A stretch of DNA of 64,000 nt from an uncultured Clostridia bacterium (GCA_944342015.1 CALVMC010000007.1:1-64000); one strand, 5' to 3'. Shown: positions 43,929-53,352, counted from the stretch's first letter. Numbers and translations: made by a program. Notes: a model not told the origin generated them from the letters alone.

Positions 43929-46418
43929 ATGTTGGAACTTGTAAATATCAAAAAAGATTATAAAGCAGGCAGCGGAACGGTTACTGCGCTTAAAAATATT
44001 AGCCTTAAATTCGAAAAAAACGAATTTGTCAGTATTTTAGGACCTTCCGGCTGCGGAAAAACCACTCTTTTGAATATAATAGGCGGTTTGGACTCTTATA
44101 CAGAGGGCGACCTTATTATAAACGGAATTTCCACAAAGGAGTATAAGGACAAAGACTGGGACGCTTACAGAAACCGTTCTATCGGTTTTGTCTTTCAAAG
44201 TTATAATCTCATACCCCATTTAACGGTTTTAGGAAATGTGGAACTTGCTCTGACTCTTTGCGGACTTTCCCCGAAGGAAAGAAAGGAAGCTTCTTTAAAG
44301 GCTCTCGACAGGGTAGGACTCAGTGAACAGATAAACAAAAAACCCAATCAGCTTTCGGGCGGACAAATGCAGAGAGTCGCTATCGCAAGGGCTCTTGTAA
44401 ATAATCCCGATATTATACTTGCCGACGAGCCTACGGGCGCACTCGACAGTGAAACAAGTAAACAGGTAATGGAACTGCTCAAAGAAGTTTCAAAAGAAAG
44501 ACTCGTAATTATGGTAACCCATAACGATACCCTTGCCGACAAATACAGTTCGAGAATAATAAGGCTTCTTGACGGAGAAATAATTTCAAGCGAAAATATA
44601 ATCAATAAGGAAAAGGATTTAGTTACTTCAAAAACAAAGAAAGGTAAATCAAAACAAAATAATCTGTCCGTTGAAGACGACGCCGTTAAAAGTCAGGACG
44701 ATAACGCAGCTGATGCAACCGCCGAAAAGTCGCAAGAAAACACGGTTAAGAAAAAAGTCTTTTCAGGACTTTTTAAAAGAAAAAATAATGAAAGCAGAAC
44801 TTCCATGTCATTTTTTACCGCAATAGCTTTAAGTTTCAAAAACCTTCTTACTAAGAAAGGAAGAACTTTTATGACGGGCTTTGCGGGAAGTATAGGTATT
44901 ATAGGTATCGCTCTCGTGCTTTCTCTTTCGAACGGACTCAGTCAGTATATAGGAAACATTCAGACGGAATCTTTAAGTCAAAGTCCTATACAAATTACCA
45001 AAAACGCTTACAAAATAGATGACATTATGGCTATGCAGAACGGACTCGAAGTCGAACTCGACGCTTATCCCGATAATTCCGACCGTATTTATCCTTATGA
45101 ACCTATGTCGGATAAGTTCATAAAAGAAAACAATATAACTCAGGAATATATAGATTATATTAAAAAAATAGATTCCTCCTTGCTTCTTGCGATAAATTAT
45201 TCTTACGGCGTTAGTATGAATATTTCGACAAAGTATAACGGAACGGTTTCTGTACTGAATACCGCTGACACCGGCTTTCAGGAAATGCTCAATAACGATG
45301 AGTTTATTGAAAGTCATTACGATATAATAGCCGGGGAAAAATTTCCGTCTTCCTATAACGAAATAAGCCTTGTAGTCGATAAGTATAACAGACTTTCGAC
45401 ACAGGCTTTAAAAGCTCTTAATATAGGATTCGAAGATGGGCAGGAAAGCATTTCCTTCGATAGTCTTTTAAACAAAGAGTTCAGATTGCTTCTGAACGAT
45501 GTTTATTATCAAAACAACGACGGAATATTTTCCGTAACAGACGATTTGAATTCCGCCTACGAAAGAGGTATTCCTTTAAAAATTGTAAGTATACTCAGAG
45601 TCAAGGAAAGTTCGGATACTTCATTTTTAAATCAGGGACTCGTTTATACCTCTGCTCTTACAAGTTTTGTTTTGGAAGAGAACGGAAAATCACAGATAGT
45701 TATCGAGCAGTCAAAAGAAGAAAATAAAACGATAGATGTGACCACCGGAAGGACTTTTACTTTAAAAGTAGGGGAGTTCGAAAAGCCTATCACCGATGAA
45801 GAGGAACTTGAAGAAGCTTTGCAAACTCAACTCAGAAAGTTAGGAGCGATATCCGTTCCGTCGTCGGTTTCAATATATCCTGCGGACTTTGACAGCAAAA
45901 ACCAAATAATTGCCTATCTTGACGCTTGGAATGAAGGAAAGAGCGAAGAAGAACAAATAATTTATACCGATATGTCGGGAATTATTTTCACCGTTATGGA
46001 CGAAATGGTCGATACGGTATCGGTCGTGCTTGTGGCATTCAGCGCAATATCTCTTGTAGTATCTTCTATTATGATAGGAATAATTACTTATGTTTCGGTA
46101 ATAGAAAGAACAAAGGAAATAGGAGTTTTAAGGAGCCTTGGCGCACGCAAAAAAGATGTGTCGAGAGTGTTTAAAGCCGAAACCCTTATTATAGGACTTT
46201 TTGCGGGAGTTTTGGGAATTATTATAACAGCGCTTATTAATATTCCGATAAATATTGCCGTTTCAAACAGTTTCGGAATTTCCAATCTTGCAAATCTGCA
46301 TTGGGCAACCGCTCTTATTCTGATTGCGATAAGTATGGTTTTAACTTTGGTTGCAGGACTTATTCCGTCAAAGATTGCAGCAAAGAAAAATCCCGTAACC
46401 GCTCTAAGGACGGAATAG
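43929..46418 (+). CDS. MacB-type ABC transporter, ATPase fused to FtsX permease
   Basis: An 829-residue single-chain transporter. The N-terminal ATPase (1-~225) has Walker A GPSGCGKTT, signature LSGGQMQRVAIARAL and Walker B ILADEPTGALDSE. A charged linker (~230-285) leads to the first membrane helix (~300), a large external domain (~330-690) and three more helices near the C-terminus with the FtsX pattern GVLRSLGARKKDVSRVFKAE. MacB-type pumps move lipoproteins, peptides or drugs by a mechanotransmission mechanism. The linker is unusually long and Lys/Ser-rich. The divergent MarR gene suggests drug- or peptide-induced expression. Confidence 0.93.
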   Translation: MLELVNIKKDYKAGSGTVTALKNISLKFEKNEFVSILGPSGCGKTTLLNIIGGLDSYTEGDLIINGISTKEYKDKDWDAYRNRSIGFVFQSYNLIPHLTVLGNVELALTLCGLSPKERKEASLKALDRVGLSEQINKKPNQLSGGQMQRVAIARALVNNPDIILADEPTGALDSETSKQVMELLKEVSKERLVIMVTHNDTLADKYSSRIIRLLDGEIISSENIINKEKDLVTSKTKKGKSKQNNLSVEDDAVKSQDDNAADATAEKSQENTVKKKVFSGLFKRKNNESRTSMSFFTAIALSFKNLLTKKGRTFMTGFAGSIGIIGIALVLSLSNGLSQYIGNIQTESLSQSPIQITKNAYKIDDIMAMQNGLEVELDAYPDNSDRIYPYEPMSDKFIKENNITQEYIDYIKKIDSSLLLAINYSYGVSMNISTKYNGTVSVLNTADTGFQEMLNNDEFIESHYDIIAGEKFPSSYNEISLVVDKYNRLSTQALKALNIGFEDGQESISFDSLLNKEFRLLLNDVYYQNNDGIFSVTDDLNSAYERGIPLKIVSILRVKESSDTSFLNQGLVYTSALTSFVLEENGKSQIVIEQSKEENKTIDVTTGRTFTLKVGEFEKPITDEEELEEALQTQLRKLGAISVPSSVSIYPADFDSKNQIIAYLDAWNEGKSEEEQIIYTDMSGIIFTVMDEMVDTVSVVLVAFSAISLVVSSIMIGIITYVSVIERTKEIGVLRSLGARKKDVSRVFKAETLIIGLFAGVLGIIITALINIPINIAVSNSFGISNLANLHWATALILIAISMVLTLVAGLIPSKIAAKKNPVTALRTE

Positions 46419-46671
46419 CGGTATGTTTTGAATTGATACCGCCTAAAACAGTAACGGAAATTAGCGAATTTTTTCTTGTTAAATAGCAAATTTGTATCTC
46501 AAAATCGGTAACGGAAAAATATGCAAGACAGTATTATCTTTATGGACAGTCGTGTGCCGAAAAAGTATTAACCGAAAAATCGGAAAGTTCAAAAAAAATT
46601 TTTGCAATATTAATATTACAAATATGGCTATTTAACTTTTTAATATACGGTTATTCATTAAGTTAAAGATA
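46419..46671. other. Gene-free stretch after the ABC exporter
   Basis: A small hairpin (GCGGTAT / ATACCGC, 46418-46444) follows the ABC gene but lacks a T run. The rest is AT-rich with no gene, repeat or RNA I can support; the short frame overlapping the ABC 3' end looks like a shadow. Confidence 0.4.
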
Positions 46672-46698
46672 AAAAAACCTGCGTAAAGCAGGTTTTTC
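46672..46698. terminator. Terminator for tRNA-Gly
   Basis: AAACCTGC and GCAGGTTT are separated by GTAAA, with A and T runs either side. It sits directly after the minus-strand tRNA gene and can also stop plus-strand transcription from the ABC gene. Confidence 0.8.
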
Positions 46699-46699
46699 T

Positions 46700-46773
46700 T
46701 GGAGCGGATAATGGGAATCGAACCCACAACGGCGGCTTGGGAAGCCGAAGTTTTACCACTAAACTATATCCGC
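46700..46773 (-). tRNA. tRNA-Gly (anticodon CCC)
   Basis: A 74-base cloverleaf on the minus strand: acceptor GCGGATA/TATCCGC, anticodon loop TTCCCAA, T-arm with TTCGATT and encoded CCA. Anticodon CCC reads GGG. Confidence 0.96.
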
Positions 46774-46843
46774 ACGGCGATTATAGTTTAGCACACTAAA
46801 TCCCATTTTGCAATATACTTTTAAGGTAAATTCGATTTTAATT

Positions 46844-46895
46844 AAAGTTAAGGCAGATCAGAGTAAAATAAAGTAAATTCTTTCTGCTTTAACTT
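46844..46895. other. Imperfect hairpin in the gap before spoVFB end
   Basis: AAGTTAAGGCAGA (46844-46856) pairs with TCTGCTTTAACTT (46883-46895) with one G-T pair. On the minus strand it lies about 90 bases after the dipicolinate synthase genes and could be their terminator, although the T run is weak. Nothing else is seen in 46774-46981. Confidence 0.4.
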
Positions 46896-46981
46896 AATAT
46901 CTTTAAATCGATTGCTATTGATTTTATTTGATAAATTCTTAATCAATTATTTATTTCACTATGCGTTAAATGTTGTATGCG

Positions 46982-47566
46982 TTAAGTATTGTGTTGCACA
47001 ATAAGGGGTTGAATTTGCTCGCCTTTCAAAGCGAAGCAAACGGTATCTTCGAGTTTTGTCATATCGGCAACGAGAGAACAGGGTTTTTTGATAAAATCGT
47101 CCTGACCGAAAGGTACGAAATAAAGATTTTTTCTCGTAAGAATTTTTCCGAAATTTTCCGCCGCAGCCCCGAGTCCGTCGTTTGTGGAAATGGCGATAAC
47201 GACAGGTTTCGAGTTTCTGAGATGGGATTTTACCGCCATAGTCACAGTCGTGTCTGTTATTCCTCTGCTTATTTTGGCTATGGTGTTTCCCGTTGCGGGC
47301 GCAACTACAAGTATATCGAAATAATTTTTAGGACCTATCGGTTCGGCTTTCACGATAGAGTCTATAACTTCCTTTCCGGTAATTTTTTTTAGTTCTTCTA
47401 AAAAGTCTTCCGCTTTATAAAAACGGGTATCGAGACTCTTAGCGTTGTCGGATACTACTGCGGTAACATCGTAATCCTTTTCGATAAGATTTCTCATCTC
47501 CTTCAAAGCTTTTTCGAAGGTACAGAAAGAACCCGTTATGCAAAATCCTACTTTTATCTTTTCCAT
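46982..47566 (-). CDS. spoVFB: Dipicolinate synthase subunit B
   Basis: A 194-residue flavoprotein-fold subunit (MEKIKVGFCITGSFCTFEKA; AEPIGPKNYFDILVVAPATG; TDTTVTMAVKSHLRN; PVVIAISTNDGLG). With subunit A it makes dipicolinic acid from dihydrodipicolinate in the mother cell; DPA fills the spore core and gives heat resistance. The start at 47566 has a weak GAGATG site; 47575 is an alternative. It follows spoVFA by a few bases. The pair is the best evidence in this window that the organism forms spores. Confidence 0.93.
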   Translation of the reverse strand: MEKIKVGFCITGSFCTFEKALKEMRNLIEKDYDVTAVVSDNAKSLDTRFYKAEDFLEELKKITGKEVIDSIVKAEPIGPKNYFDILVVAPATGNTIAKISRGITDTTVTMAVKSHLRNSKPVVIAISTNDGLGAAAENFGKILTRKNLYFVPFGQDDFIKKPCSLVADMTKLEDTVCFALKGEQIQPLIVQHNT

Positions 47567-47583
47567 ATTTATCATCTCGTTTT

Positions 47584-48342
47584 TTATAATTTTTTAAGTG
47601 TTGTGAGTATAGAATTTTTAAGAATAGTACCTGCGCACTTCGGACAGTATTTTCCGGGCAGTCCCGTCTGGTGCATATAGTTTGCGCTCATATTGAGCTG
47701 TTCCTTTTCGGAAACCGACTGCACGCTTGCCACATCGAGTATCAGGGCGGAAGATTTAATCTCGCCGATTTTATCCTTCGGGAATATTTCTTTCGGAACG
47801 GTGTTTATTATGCAGTCGTAAGTGTTAAGGGGAGGAAGAAGTGGATAAACCTTATCGGTTACAATAAGAGCTCTGTCTCTTTCGTTTTTATCGTTAGTGG
47901 CTATCGAAATATTGAGATTGAGTTTTGAAAAAAGTTCGGCAATCGCACTTGCCACCCGTCCGTAGCCGGTAATAAGTATATCTAATTTTTTTAACGATGA
48001 AACGGTGTTCTGTATTACAAGCATTAAAACCGCTTCCGCAGTAAGGACTGCGTTTTTATAATTATAAAATTCGTCCTTGGTAAGTTCAAAGAATTCGATA
48101 TGTTTTACTGCGAGTATTTCCCCGTAAGGATGTTTGCCGGAAAACATAATGCTGTTTCCGTTAAGGTCTTCTATCTCCTCTCTTGTGAATTTTCTTGCAG
48201 GAGAAAAAAGATAACAAACCTTTCCCAGATATTGTTCCTTTCTTTTGTATTTTTTCGTATTGTATCCCAAAGCCCACAGCTGGTCGTAAAGGTAAGTCAT
48301 TCTAAGGTCTGTAAGGTCGGTAACGAAGGTCAGATTTTCCAT
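47584..48342 (-). CDS. spoVFA: Dipicolinate synthase subunit A
   Basis: A 252-residue dehydrogenase-like subunit with a Rossmann motif ILITGYGRVASAIAELFSKL near residue 130 and a C-terminal segment MHQTGLPGKYCPKCAGTI. It is somewhat shorter than the Bacillus protein (~297), mainly at the N-terminus. It oxidises dihydrodipicolinate with NAD(P). AGGTG lies before the ATG. In Bacillus the operon is transcribed by sigma-K; no clear sigma-K promoter could be picked out by eye here. Confidence 0.92.
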   Translation of the reverse strand: MENLTFVTDLTDLRMTYLYDQLWALGYNTKKYKRKEQYLGKVCYLFSPARKFTREEIEDLNGNSIMFSGKHPYGEILAVKHIEFFELTKDEFYNYKNAVLTAEAVLMLVIQNTVSSLKKLDILITGYGRVASAIAELFSKLNLNISIATNDKNERDRALIVTDKVYPLLPPLNTYDCIINTVPKEIFPKDKIGEIKSSALILDVASVQSVSEKEQLNMSANYMHQTGLPGKYCPKCAGTILKNSILTTLKKL

Positions 48343-48500
48343 ATTTCACCTCGATATTACAATGTATGCTTTTTAAAAATTTTAGGTTACCGCACTTAAT
48401 GCTTATATTTTTTTTTACTTTCAGCTTTTTTTTATTTTATTTTTAAAAAACTTTATTTCAAACACTCTGTTTTTTTATAATGTTGTGTTATTATTGATTT

Positions 48501-49436
48501 ATGGACGCTTTTCTGTTTTCCGGCGAAATAATTTTGCCTATATTCATTCTTATTTTAAGCGGATTTTTACTTAAAAAATTCGGGATAATATCGGAAGGAT
48601 TTTTAAAAGGTGCGAATAATTTTACCTTTCAGTTCCTTTTTCCCGTTCTTATGATTTATAATTTAGGAACTTCCGATTTCCTTGCCGACTTTGACGGAAA
48701 ACTCGTAGGTTTCGTTCTTATAACCACTTCTCTTGTCTTTTTTGTTTCATGGCCGATTTCACACTTCGTGTTCAAAACGCCTGAAAGAAGGGGAGTAATT
48801 ACTCAGGCAATGTTCAGAAGCAATTTTATTCTGTTCGGTATTCCCATCTGTCAGGCCATTTACGGGGTGGAAGGCGGAAATGTCGCCGCCATAGTCGGAG
48901 CCTTTCTCGTTCCTCTTTATAATGTTTACGCTTCTTTTATTCTTTCGTATTATAATCCTTTAAGAGAACACAGCCTTAAAAGATGTCTTTTGGAAGTTAT
49001 AAAAAATCCGATTATAATAGGCAGCGTAATAGGAATAATAATTTCCCTTTGCAGATTGCGTATTCCCGAGGCTATACCCCTTGAAGAAGTGGCGTCTATG
49101 GCTACCCCTCTTGCTTTTCTGCTTTTGGGCGCAGAACTTAATTTCAAACACATTTATAAAGACATTAACATTATTTTCTCAACCGTTGCTATAAGGGGTA
49201 TAATTCTTCCGATAATCATTCTTCTTATAGCAAGGGCTATGAATTTTACGGGTATAGAAATTGCCGTACTTACCGCCGCTTACTTTTCGCCCGTTGCGGT
49301 ATCGAGTTATGTTATGGCAAAAAACGAAAACGGAGATTACGAACTTGCAGCCGAAATCGTGGCTTTTTCGGCGCTCGTTTCTCTTATAAGCGTATTTCTG
49401 GCGGTTTACACTTTTAAACATTTAGGAGTGTTCTGA
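48501..49436 (+). CDS. AEC-family transporter, second copy
   Basis: A 311-residue protein with ten predicted membrane helices (SGFLLKKFGIISEGFLKGAN, FRSNFILFGIPICQAIYG, YFSPVAVSSYVMAKNENGD). Same family as 42407-43324 but clearly divergent in sequence, so not a recent duplicate. Likely carries an organic acid. The ribosome site is poor (ATTGATTT before ATG). It is followed 31 bases later by the Lys-rich gene. Confidence 0.88.
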   Translation: MDAFLFSGEIILPIFILILSGFLLKKFGIISEGFLKGANNFTFQFLFPVLMIYNLGTSDFLADFDGKLVGFVLITTSLVFFVSWPISHFVFKTPERRGVITQAMFRSNFILFGIPICQAIYGVEGGNVAAIVGAFLVPLYNVYASFILSYYNPLREHSLKRCLLEVIKNPIIIGSVIGIIISLCRLRIPEAIPLEEVASMATPLAFLLLGAELNFKHIYKDINIIFSTVAIRGIILPIIILLIARAMNFTGIEIAVLTAAYFSPVAVSSYVMAKNENGDYELAAEIVAFSALVSLISVFLAVYTFKHLGVF

Positions 49437-49467
49437 TTTAGCCGTCTGAGACCAAGAGGTATAAATT

Positions 49468-50238
49468 ATGAAAAATAAACTTATCAAAGCTCTGTCTACA
49501 ATAGAAAGAAGCAACTTCAAAGAAAAAGAAGAGATAAATTCCGCTCTCAGAAAGTATAATTTCGAAAACGGTACCGATTTTACCCCTCTCGATTTTTTCG
49601 CTTCTTATCTTAAAAACGAGTCGCAATCGGAAAACGAAAAAAAGAAAATATACGCAGAAGAATTAAAAGACAGCGGAAGAAACAGCGTAAAAAAATCTGA
49701 CAATAAAAATAAAGGAACTGAAAACCATTCCTTAAATTACGGTAAAAATAACTTTAAAGGAAAAGGCAAAGTATCGAAAACAGGGTTCAAAAGCGATGGG
49801 CAAAGTTATAATAAGGATTTGCCTTCTAAAAAAAATTCCGAGAAAAAAAGGGCGTCGCAGAATATAAAGAACAACAATGCTTTAAGTACTAATCAAAAGA
49901 AAAAAAGCGGTGAAAACCTTAACAAAAATAACGAAAACATTTCCGATACAGTTCAAAAAAAGCACCGTTATAGCAATGAATACAGAAATCATAAACCGGA
50001 AAAAAGAACGGAACAAAATAAAAAGTCAAAATATAAAAGTAAGGATTCTTCTGTAAATAAGAAAGGTTACGGTGAATACAAACCGGAAAAAATCGAAAAT
50101 ACTTCCTATTCAAAAAAGAAAAAAGACAGTACTTTTGTAAATGTTTCGGATAAAAAAGCAAATTCTAAAAGCGGAAAATCAAAAAGTCGCACAATCAAGG
50201 ATATAGAAGCATTTACCTATATAAGAAAAAAAGGGTAG
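49468..50238 (+). CDS. Very basic low-complexity protein
   Basis: A 256-residue protein. The first ~55 residues could fold (KALSTIERSNFKEKEEINSA, TPLDFFASYLKNE); the remaining ~200 are an almost pure mix of Lys, Asn, Ser, Glu and Gly with repeated K-K-S/K-N-K strings, predicted to be disordered and strongly positively charged, and the C-terminus DIEAFTYIRKKG looks ordered again. AGAGG is upstream of the ATG. It could bind RNA, DNA or membranes; no family was recognised. The reading frame is long, intact and has its own ribosome site, so it is likely a real gene. Confidence 0.65.
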   Translation: MKNKLIKALSTIERSNFKEKEEINSALRKYNFENGTDFTPLDFFASYLKNESQSENEKKKIYAEELKDSGRNSVKKSDNKNKGTENHSLNYGKNNFKGKGKVSKTGFKSDGQSYNKDLPSKKNSEKKRASQNIKNNNALSTNQKKKSGENLNKNNENISDTVQKKHRYSNEYRNHKPEKRTEQNKKSKYKSKDSSVNKKGYGEYKPEKIENTSYSKKKKDSTFVNVSDKKANSKSGKSKSRTIKDIEAFTYIRKKG

Positions 50239-50567
50239 TTATTTTCAATTTACAATTTATCGGATTATGGACTTTCTTCTAAAAAACGGAAATTTATCGT
50301 AACGAATTATCGCCGTATGGCGGCCGAATATTATAATTTTCTGATTGACGGCGTTTGAGTGCCGTATTTAACTTGATTATAATCGCAGAAAAAAAGGGTA
50401 TAATTTCAGTTAATTGTTAATTGTAATATCGGCTATCGAAATTAATGATTTTGCATTAAATGTCAACGGCTTTTAACTGTTGACGGTTAATAAGTTTAAT
50501 TGACTTTTACAAAGGTTTTTGTTAAAATAATCTTATAATCCTTATAGGATTTAAAGGGGGCGTTTCT
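50239..50567 (+). promoter_or_regulatory. Gene-free stretch with promoter for the kinase-like gene
   Basis: A 329-base non-coding region. Near its end is a promoter, TTGACT (50500-50505), 17 bases, TAAAAT (50523-50528), followed by AAAGGGGG before the next ATG. Upstream are the inverted repeat GTCAAC / GTTGAC (50462-50484) and a small GCCGTATGGCGGC hairpin; either could be an operator or a terminator remnant. Confidence 0.6.
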
Positions 50568-51182
50568 ATGAAACATGTAATTACTATCAGCAGACAGTTC
50601 GGTTCCGGCGGAAGAATTATAGGTTATTACATTGCGGAAAAATTAAAAATTCCTTTCTATGACAATAAACTCATTTCTCTTGCTGCGCAGGAAAACAATG
50701 TTTCTCCCGAAGTTTACGCAGCTTACGACGAGAAAGCCAGCAAATTATTCGGCAATATGGTTTATGCCAATCCGTCCATGGGTTATTTTTCGCCGTATAT
50801 AGGAGAGATGGCGATAAACGACAAATTATTTAAAACTCAATCGGATATTATTCTCGAAAAAGCAAAAGAACCTTGCGTTATCGTCGGAAGATGTTCTGAT
50901 TTCGTCCTTAAAAAACAACCTAATGTCGTTAATGTCTTTTTGTATGCCGACCTTCAAAGCCGTAAAAAAAGAGTGGAAGAAAAATACGACCAAAAATTCA
51001 AAAATACCGAAAAACAGATTTTGCGTATAGATAAACAAAGAGCGCACTATTACAGCACTTATACCGAGCAGGAATGGGGAAATCCCATAAATTACGATAT
51101 CTGTATTAATACCTCTAAACTCGGTATCGAAAAAGTCGGAGATTTCATTATAGAGTATGTAAATGTTCTCGAAAGCAAGTAA
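50568..51182 (+). CDS. Cytidylate kinase-like protein
   Basis: A 204-residue P-loop protein: KHVITISRQFGSGGRIIGYY at the N-terminus, PFYDNKLI, then PCVIVGRCSDFVL and FLYADLQSRKKRVEEKY. This is the 'cytidylate kinase-like' family seen widely in Clostridia. The P-loop reads GSGG-R rather than GxxxxGK(S/T), so nucleotide kinase activity is uncertain. It is not the genome's ordinary Cmk by appearance. Single gene with its own promoter and terminator. Confidence 0.85.
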   Translation: MKHVITISRQFGSGGRIIGYYIAEKLKIPFYDNKLISLAAQENNVSPEVYAAYDEKASKLFGNMVYANPSMGYFSPYIGEMAINDKLFKTQSDIILEKAKEPCVIVGRCSDFVLKKQPNVVNVFLYADLQSRKKRVEEKYDQKFKNTEKQILRIDKQRAHYYSTYTEQEWGNPINYDICINTSKLGIEKVGDFIIEYVNVLESK

Positions 51183-51223
51183 TATGAAAATATGCTCATA
51201 TTTTAATATGCGATTCAAGTACG

Positions 51224-51249
51224 AAAACCGCCTTATAAGGCGGTTTTTG
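51224..51249 (+). terminator. Intrinsic terminator
   Basis: The stem AAAACCGCC / GGCGGTTTT has a short TTATAA-type loop and a T tail, about 40 bases after the kinase-like gene. Confidence 0.85.
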
Positions 51250-51305
51250 ATTAAGTTTCAATAAAATATATTGACATAATTATATCTATTATTTAAAATA
51301 AATTT

Positions 51306-51674
51306 ATGATTAATCTTGAACTTACCGAAGATAATTCTCTTATCGATTCTATGTTCGATTCTTTGAAGGTCGAAAAGCCTGAAAATGCAGTTTTTGCAGT
51401 TGTAAAATGCGACAAAACTCCCGTCGGTATCGCCGCTTTTTATTATTCGGATACGGTACATATAAAAGGCGTCGGGATACTCGAAGAATTTCGCAGTAAA
51501 GGTTACGGAGATTTTACGACAAGGGTTTTATTGTCAAGACTTGCAGATTACGGTAAGGAAATAATTGTCGATTATGTTTCCGATTATTTTTATAAATTCG
51601 GTTTCAATAAAAAAGGCGGGGTTATGTCGGTCTTTCCCGATAAATTGATTTTTCCGTCTAAATGTAAGGAGTAG
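51306..51674 (+). CDS. GNAT-family acetyltransferase
   Basis: A 122-residue small GNAT protein. The acetyl-CoA-binding motif is visible as VHIKGVGILEEFRSKGYGDF (around residues 51-70), the R-x-x-G-x-G/A equivalent being RSKGYG. The N-terminal part is short. Substrate unknown. The ATG has no strong ribosome site. It is only three bases from fhs and likely cotranscribed. Confidence 0.8.
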   Translation: MINLELTEDNSLIDSMFDSLKVEKPENAVFAVVKCDKTPVGIAAFYYSDTVHIKGVGILEEFRSKGYGDFTTRVLLSRLADYGKEIIVDYVSDYFYKFGFNKKGGVMSVFPDKLIFPSKCKE

Positions 51675-51677
51675 TTT

Positions 51678-53285
51678 ATGAGTTCCGATATCGAAATTGC
51701 TGAAAGCACAAAACTAAAATCAATAGAATCCGTTGCGAAAAAGCTCGGTCTTAAAAAGAAAGATTTGATTTTTTACGGCGACAAAATCGCCAAGATAAAT
51801 AAGCCCGTAGGTAAAAGAAAGGGAAAACTTATTCTCGTAACCGCAATAAATCCCACACCTATGGGAGAAGGTAAGACTACTGTTTCAATAGGTCTTTGCG
51901 ACGCTCTTAGAAAAACGGGTAAAAAGGTATGTCTTGCATTGAGAGAACCTTCTTTGGGTCCCGTCTTCGGTCTTAAAGGCGGAGCAACGGGCGGGGGCAG
52001 GGCTCAGATTGCGCCTATGGTTGATATAAATTTGCATTTTACGGGCGATTTGCACGCTATAACTTCCGCAAACAATCTTCTTTGTGCGCTCATAAACAAT
52101 CATATTTATCAGGGAAACGAACTTGATATAGACGAAAACAAAATTTTGCACCGTTACTGTATGGACGTCAACGAAAGGGCGCTCAGAGAAATTTCTTTGG
52201 GAAAAAGAAAAAGCGGTTTCGATATAACCGCAGCTTCCGAAATTATGGCGATTTTGTGCCTTGCGGAAGACGGCGAAGACTTAAAGAAAAGACTCGGCAA
52301 TATCCTTGTAGGTTACACAAAAGACAAAAAACCGGTTTTTGCAAAGGATTTAAAAGCCGAAGAAGCTATGGCAATACTTCTGAAAGACGCAATAAAACCC
52401 AATCTCGTTCAGACTCTCGAAGGTAACCCCGCAATCGTACACGGCGGCCCTTTTGCAAATATCGCACACGGCTGTAATTCTGTAATAGCCACAAAACAGG
52501 CTTTGTCTCTTGCAGATATTACGGTAACCGAAGCCGGATTCGGAGCCGATTTGGGCGCAGAGAAATTTCTCGATATAAAATGCAGAATTGCAGGTATCGA
52601 ACCTGACGCAGTCGTACTTGTCGCAACCGTCCGTTCTCTTAAATTCAACGGCGGCGGCGAGAGTATGGAATGTCTGGAAAAGGGTATGGCAAATTTAATA
52701 AGACATATCGATAACATTAAAGGAAAATTCAATCTTCCTGTTGTAGTCGCTTTGAATAAATTCAATACCGATACAGAAGAAGAAATAGAAGCAGTCAGAA
52801 AAGAATGCAAAAAACAAGGCGCAGGCTTTGCAGTAACCGAAGGTTGGGGCAAGGGCGGCGCAGGAGCTTTGGAACTTGCAGCCGAAACCCTTGTAGCCGT
52901 TCAGCAGCCGTCGAAACTCAAATGTATTTACAATATCAACGATAAAATCGAGGAAAAAATAGAAAAAATCGCCGTAAACATTTACGGTGCTTCGGGAGTG
53001 GAATATTCCGCCGAGGCAAAGGAAAAAATAAAGGAAATAATTAAAATGGGTAAAGACGCTCTTCCCGTTTGTATTGCAAAAACTCAGTACAGTTTTTCGG
53101 ACGACGCAAAAAAGCTCGGTGCGCCGTCGGGATTTAAAATTAAAGTTCGGGATATAAATTTAAGAAGCGGGGCAGGTTTTATAGTTGCCGAGTGCGGCTC
53201 TATTATGCTTATGCCCGGTCTTCCGAAGGTTCCCGCAGCTTGCAATATGACCATAAACGGAGACAAGATTACCGGTATATTTTAA
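51678..53285 (+). CDS. fhs: Formate-tetrahydrofolate ligase
   Basis: A 535-residue enzyme (typical ~556) that makes 10-formyl-THF from formate, THF and ATP. The P-loop is NPTPMGEGKTTVSIGL, followed by LREPSLGPVFGLKGGATGGG, HFTGDLHAITSANNLL and EAGFGADLGAEKF. It serves C1 metabolism and, in acetogens, the methyl branch of the Wood-Ljungdahl pathway; no other genes of that pathway are here, so acetogenesis is not implied. TAAGGAG precedes the ATG. Confidence 0.97.
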   Translation: MSSDIEIAESTKLKSIESVAKKLGLKKKDLIFYGDKIAKINKPVGKRKGKLILVTAINPTPMGEGKTTVSIGLCDALRKTGKKVCLALREPSLGPVFGLKGGATGGGRAQIAPMVDINLHFTGDLHAITSANNLLCALINNHIYQGNELDIDENKILHRYCMDVNERALREISLGKRKSGFDITAASEIMAILCLAEDGEDLKKRLGNILVGYTKDKKPVFAKDLKAEEAMAILLKDAIKPNLVQTLEGNPAIVHGGPFANIAHGCNSVIATKQALSLADITVTEAGFGADLGAEKFLDIKCRIAGIEPDAVVLVATVRSLKFNGGGESMECLEKGMANLIRHIDNIKGKFNLPVVVALNKFNTDTEEEIEAVRKECKKQGAGFAVTEGWGKGGAGALELAAETLVAVQQPSKLKCIYNINDKIEEKIEKIAVNIYGASGVEYSAEAKEKIKEIIKMGKDALPVCIAKTQYSFSDDAKKLGAPSGFKIKVRDINLRSGAGFIVAECGSIMLMPGLPKVPAACNMTINGDKITGIF

Positions 53286-53352
53286 AATTTCTTATTTTAC
53301 GGAAAATTATTTATATAACGGTTTCAGCGAAAATAATTATACGAGAAGGATT

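Noticed and set aside
51678-53285. Wood-Ljungdahl acetogenesis
   Set aside because: Only fhs is present; no CO dehydrogenase/acetyl-CoA synthase, folD or metF gene is in the window, and fhs alone is common in non-acetogens.
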